In this document: in pieces, positions 61,358 to 64,000 of the stretch
How positions within the stretch are numbered: the first letter of the stretch is position 1
Layout of the letters: every line of letters starts with the position of its first letter
Notes under the pieces: model-generated
What the model was told of the DNA's origin: nothing
Databases searched by the model: none
Seen by the model: the letters and a program-made list of their open reading frames with translations, nothing else
Assembly (NCBI GenBank): GCA_016716965.1
Contig: JADJUP010000033.1
Location: 22,966 to 86,965, forward strand
Source of the DNA: Sulfuritalea sp.
GTDB taxonomy: Bacteria > Pseudomonadota > Gammaproteobacteria > Burkholderiales > Rhodocyclaceae
DNA: 64,000 nucleotides
Direction of reading: 5' to 3'
Program-made: the position numbers and the translations under genes

Positions 61358-61873
61358 ATGCTTCGCATACTTGTCCTACTTTTGGGGCTGTTGAGCTTAA
61401 ATGCGACAGCAGGACTGTTTGGATTCGGAGATTTCAGCTGGAAGGAAGAAGTCCTGCTCCATGACGGCAGAAAAATCATCGTCAAGCGCTCGCAAAGCTA
61501 TGGTGGGCGACGTGAGCCGGGGCAGGATCCTCCGATCAAGGAACACGTCCTGACCTTTCAGTTGCCTGGATCGGGCAAGTCGGTCAAGTGGATAAGCGAG
61601 TTCAGCCAGGACGTCGGGCGGGCGAATTTCGATTTGTTTGCACTGCATGTGCTGAATGACACGCCCTACGTCGTGGCCATGCCCAATCTATGCGTTGCCT
61701 ACAACAAATGGGGGCGCCCCAATCCGCCGTATGTGTTCTTCCGATACGACGGCACGGCCTGGCAGCGCATCGCTTTGGCGGAACTACCCCAAGAGTTCGT
61801 GGCCGCAAACGTGATTGTCAATGTCAGGAGGGAGGAAGACATCGAAGGGCGGCTGAGAAGCTGGGGCAGGTAA
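61358..61873 (+). CDS. Cassette-borne secreted protein
   Basis: 171 residues from the ATG at 61358, 17 bp after the attC core. Signal peptide MLRILVLLLGLLSLNATA, then a soluble domain with VLLHDGRKIIVKRSQSYGGRRE, SEFSQDVGRANFDLFALHVLNDTPYVVA and YNKWGRPNPPYVFFRYDGTAWQRI. I recall similar hypothetical proteins in proteobacteria but no function. No second attC follows it. Confidence 0.65.
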   Translation: MLRILVLLLGLLSLNATAGLFGFGDFSWKEEVLLHDGRKIIVKRSQSYGGRREPGQDPPIKEHVLTFQLPGSGKSVKWISEFSQDVGRANFDLFALHVLNDTPYVVAMPNLCVAYNKWGRPNPPYVFFRYDGTAWQRIALAELPQEFVAANVIVNVRREEDIEGRLRSWGR

Positions 61874-62143
61874 AGCCGGCTGATTGCGGTTGGATCGACT
61901 AACCAGAGGGTTCAGCAAGCCGAACCTTACGGTCAGATTCTGCGCGAAGCCGAAGGAACCGAGGGTCAGCAGTTGCCCAGACTGAGGTTCTTCCAGATAC
62001 ACCAGTCCGAAGGCGCCACTCCCTATCTTTCAGCCGAGTGCCACTGACGTAAGCGACAAGTAGTTCATCACACTAATCCAAACTATCAAAGAGGTGACAA
62101 TTTGTCTCGCGATCAGCGGCTTCATGAGCTACATCCATGCCCA
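61874..62143. other. Gene-free stretch after the cassettes
   Basis: No credible ORF, no attC and no terminator seen. Base use is less GC-rich than the flanks, consistent with a decayed or imported segment. Confidence 0.5.
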
Positions 62144-62325
62144 ATCGGGTAAGGGCCGGCTTCTAACCGGCCCTCCCCACACCACCCGGCATGCGGGCCG
62201 CCACCGGGCGGTTCATCAACAGGGCGCACACGATTTCCCTCATGCGTAGCCGTGAGCCTTCATCCAAAGATCACGGATATCCGTCGAGCCACACGGGCCA
62301 TCAGGATGTCGTGATCAACATCAAG
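62144..62325 (-). pseudogene. Group II intron 3' remnant with reverse-transcriptase scraps
   Basis: On the minus strand, 62174-62214 folds as a domain-V-like hairpin (ACCGCCCGG with CCGGGTGGT) and 62152-62174 as a domain-VI-like hairpin (AGGGCCGG/CCGGCCCT) ending in CTTACCCGAT, as in group II introns. Upstream, 62272-62325 encodes LDVDHDILMARVARRI, the conserved reverse-transcriptase motif, and 62240-62272 a short C-terminal piece. Most of the intron is deleted. Confidence 0.7.
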
Positions 62326-62360
62326 CCAAAGGGGTCAGCATGATTTCGATTCCAACGCCC

Positions 62361-62500
62361 GTACCGCCAGCGCCGACTCTTGCAACCGCGCGGTAGCGCG
62401 CCCCGCCGGTTAGACCGCCCAACCTGGCCGAGGAGCGACATGCCCATCTCCCGTCCGTACATCTCCGGCAAGGCGGAGCGGGCCAAAAGGGCAGTATGAA
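62361..62500 (+). repeat. Repeat copy A with a truncated hydrolase 5' end
   Basis: GTACCGCCAGCGCCGACT... to GCCGGTTAGAC (62361-62424), then a ribosome site and MPISRPYISGK..., which stops after 19 codons. It parallels copy B plus the start of the hydrolase gene (62515-62640). Confidence 0.6.
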
Positions 62501-62514
62501 CCCGCCCCTCGGCC

Positions 62515-62572
62515 CCGTACCACCAGCGCCGACTTTTGCGACCGCGCGGTAGCACGTCAGGCCGGTTAGACT
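62515..62572 (+). repeat. Repeat copy B upstream of the hydrolase gene
   Basis: GTACCACCAGCGCCGACTTT... ending GCCGGTTAGAC, about 85% identical to copy A. It sits 29 bp before the hydrolase ATG. Confidence 0.65.
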
Positions 62573-62600
62573 CCGCAAGCGCAATCCGGAGGAGCCCCGC

Positions 62601-63398
62601 ATGCCCATCCCCGCCCCGTACGTCCGCGAAGCCGGGACAGGACCGGGCGTCGTCTGCATCCACTCGAATGCCGCGAGTTCGGCGCAATGGCGCGGCCTCA
62701 TGGACTTGCTATGCGGGACGCATCGGGTGCTTGCCCCCGACTCCTACAGCGCCGGGAAAAGCCCCGATTGGCACTCTGCCCGCGAGATAGCGCTGCGGGA
62801 TGAAGTCGAGCTCATCGCGCCCGTCCTTGCGCTCCCCGGTTCGCCTGTCGCGCTGGTCGCGCATTCCTACGGCGCGGCCGTTGCCCTGATCGCGGCGTTG
62901 GCCAATCCGGGGCGGGTGCGGGCCCTTGCGGTTTATGAACCCACCCTGTTTTCGCTGGTGGATGCGCAGGGCCCTCCACCCAACGGCGCCGATGGCATCC
63001 GCAATGCGGTCGCCGCCGCCTGCGCGGCGCTGGACGCTGGGGACCGCGATGCCGCCGCGGGCCATTTCATTGATTTCTGGATGGGCGCCGGCAGTTGGAG
63101 CGCGACCCCGCCGCAGCGCAAGCCGGCGATCGCCGAATCGGTGGCGAACGTCCGGCGCTGGGCCCACGCGCTGATGACCGAGCCCACCCCGGCCGAGGCC
63201 TTTGCCGCGCTGGATATCCCGATCCTGTACATGCTCGGCGGTGCATCGCCGGAATCGGCGCACGCGGTGGCGCGCGCCCTGCTCCCGGTGCTGCCGAATG
63301 TCCGTGTGGTGGAGTTTCCCGGCCTCGGCCACATGGCGCCGATCACCCACCCGGACCTCATCAACGCCGAAATCGCGAAGTTCCTCGGCGAGATCTGA
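62601..63398 (+). CDS. Alpha/beta hydrolase of the accessory island
   Basis: 265 residues from the ATG at 62601 with a GGAGGAG ribosome site. GVVCIHSNAASSAQWRGLM (oxyanion region), AHSYGAAVAL with the catalytic Ser near residue 95, and GLGHMAPITHPDLI with the catalytic His. Substrate unknown. It is bracketed by repeat copies B and C, and the start of a second, broken copy lies upstream. Confidence 0.82.
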   Translation: MPIPAPYVREAGTGPGVVCIHSNAASSAQWRGLMDLLCGTHRVLAPDSYSAGKSPDWHSAREIALRDEVELIAPVLALPGSPVALVAHSYGAAVALIAALANPGRVRALAVYEPTLFSLVDAQGPPPNGADGIRNAVAAACAALDAGDRDAAAGHFIDFWMGAGSWSATPPQRKPAIAESVANVRRWAHALMTEPTPAEAFAALDIPILYMLGGASPESAHAVARALLPVLPNVRVVEFPGLGHMAPITHPDLINAEIAKFLGEI

Positions 63399-63471
63399 GC
63401 GGGTACTCAGTGCCACCTGCCCTTGGCAGGCTCCGAACCAGTGAGGCCAGTGTGATCTGGCTGACGACTAC

Positions 63472-63507
63472 CGTACCACCAGCGCCGACTTCCGTATTGT
63501 CAGGCCG
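63472..63507 (+). repeat. Repeat copy C, partly deleted
   Basis: GTACCACCAGCGCCGACTT then a gap and GTCAGGCCG, matching both ends of copy B. It overlaps the end of the DUF2283 gene and follows the hydrolase gene by 74 bp. Confidence 0.6.
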
Positions 63508-63715
63508 CTTCGAGATGGTTCAACGGCATGTGATTGATCGCCAACTGATGAATGTCGGCGCGTTGCGAGGCATGCTGCACGTCGATCCCGACCAGGGCAC
63601 CCGCCGCATCGTAATCCAGAACCACGCCATCCACGACCTCGTCGGAATCCACCGCTGGCCGCTCGGCCAGGTGAATGTAAAGCGAATCCGTCGCCGCGTC
63701 GTAGTTAAGTTTCAT
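63500..63715 (-). CDS. DUF2283 protein
   Basis: 71 residues: MKLNYDAATDSLYIHLAERPAVDSDEVVDGVVLDYDAAGALVGIDVQHAS is the DUF2283 pattern. These small proteins often sit with another small gene in TA-like pairs. Its ATG overlaps the stop of the gene upstream (ATGA at 63712-63715). Confidence 0.85.
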   Translation of the reverse strand: MKLNYDAATDSLYIHLAERPAVDSDEVVDGVVLDYDAAGALVGIDVQHASQRADIHQLAINHMPLNHLEAA

Positions 63716-63948
63716 GGCTTGAATCTCCTGTCAGGAAATGCGTTGTGCAGTGTGACGCCATCGGGCAAGGTTACGACGCGCAAATAGCGTCCGAGCTCCT
63801 CAACCCAGATCCAGTATCGCACGCGCCCATCCTCGGGTTGAACTTCGCGCCTTACCGGACTACGTAGCGCCTCGATACACCACTCCAGACGGATATACGG
63901 ACGCTTTACGGCCACGTCGTTCCTGAAGTAGTCGGTCATCGGCTGCAT
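63712..63948 (-). CDS. Small protein paired with DUF2283
   Basis: 78 residues from the ATG at 63948 (or 75 from 63939). Sequence VKRPYIRLEWCIEALRSPVRREVQPEDGRVRYWIWVEELGRYLRVVTLPDGVTLHNAFPDR has a compact beta-rich pattern that recurs next to DUF2283 genes. Likely partner in a toxin-antitoxin-like module; which one is toxic cannot be told. Confidence 0.7.
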   Translation of the reverse strand: MQPMTDYFRNDVAVKRPYIRLEWCIEALRSPVRREVQPEDGRVRYWIWVEELGRYLRVVTLPDGVTLHNAFPDRRFKP

Positions 63949-64000
63949 CGCCGCATGTTGCCGGCCATCCCGAGCCGCGTCAAGCCAACCGCCGTGCCAC

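Noticed and set aside
62361..62572. Repeat copies A and B as attC sites (they end in GTTAGAC).
   Set aside because: No matching left core or symmetric arms were found, so I list them only as repeats.

Overview
The window is about 64 kb of GC-rich DNA that reads like a betaproteobacterial chromosome. The clues are the block sspB-sspA-petC-petB-petA, the recR-ybaB-dnaX block, a small bacterial SRP RNA, and a tungsten aldehyde oxidoreductase (AOR) operon plus a phenylpyruvate decarboxylase, a pair known from anaerobic aromatic degraders of the Rhodocyclales (Aromatoleum, Georgfuchsia and Sulfuritalea-like bacteria). The assignment to Rhodocyclales is an inference. I saw no rRNA, tRNA or CRISPR array.

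Layout. 1-1.8 kb: 3' part of a GAF/PAS adenylate cyclase. 1.9-5.6 kb: SspAB and the cytochrome bc1 complex. 5.8-9.7 kb: a CoA-transferase, RecR, YbaB and DnaX. 9.8-11 kb: a Spy-like periplasmic protein, 4.5S RNA and a small secreted protein. 11-15.2 kb: a five-gene AOR operon (Fe-S subunit, W subunit, FAD subunit, MoaD-like protein, unknown small protein) whose two large genes each carry a frameshift. 15.4-20.4 kb: hydrolase, SrkA-like kinase, ComEC and a CBS protein. 20.7-26.8 kb: FAH-family hydrolase, DUF2062, LolD/LolC and RecJ. 26.9-32.6 kb: a CHASE-PAS-GGDEF-EAL protein, frameshifted prfC and a lytic transglycosylase. 32.6-35.1 kb: phenylpyruvate/indolepyruvate decarboxylase divergent from an Lrp regulator with a coupled small membrane protein. 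35.4-37.6 kb: a Ser/Thr kinase with a cyclic-nucleotide domain facing an FHA protein. 38-45.4 kb: FAD oxidoreductase, MoaA, MoeA, an M48 protease and pyruvate kinase. 45.5-59.5 kb: chemoreceptor, rhodanese, OmpW, luciferase-like enzyme, a MacAB-like exporter with two permeases, a DUF2157/DUF4824 pair, an ArsC-like protein, Hsp33, a spermidine-synthase-like protein and an EamA transporter.

The last 4.5 kb (59.5-64 kb) is an accessory island: a PIN toxin/RHH antitoxin pair, an IS110 transposase remnant, two promoterless-looking genes arranged as integron cassettes around a good attC site (61278-61347), a group II intron 3' remnant, a hydrolase gene flanked by copies of an unnamed repeat, and a DUF2283 two-gene module. 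No integron integrase is in the window.

Genes likely to work together: phenylpyruvate decarboxylase makes phenylacetaldehyde, the AOR would oxidise it, MoaA/MoeA and the MoaD-like protein would supply the metal-pterin cofactor, and the Lrp regulator could sense the amino acid. The cyclase, the cNMP-domain kinase and the FHA protein could form a cAMP-to-phosphothreonine signalling chain. Both links are inference. Three frameshifts, each a short indel in a repetitive tract, could be assembly errors or real decay; raw reads would tell.
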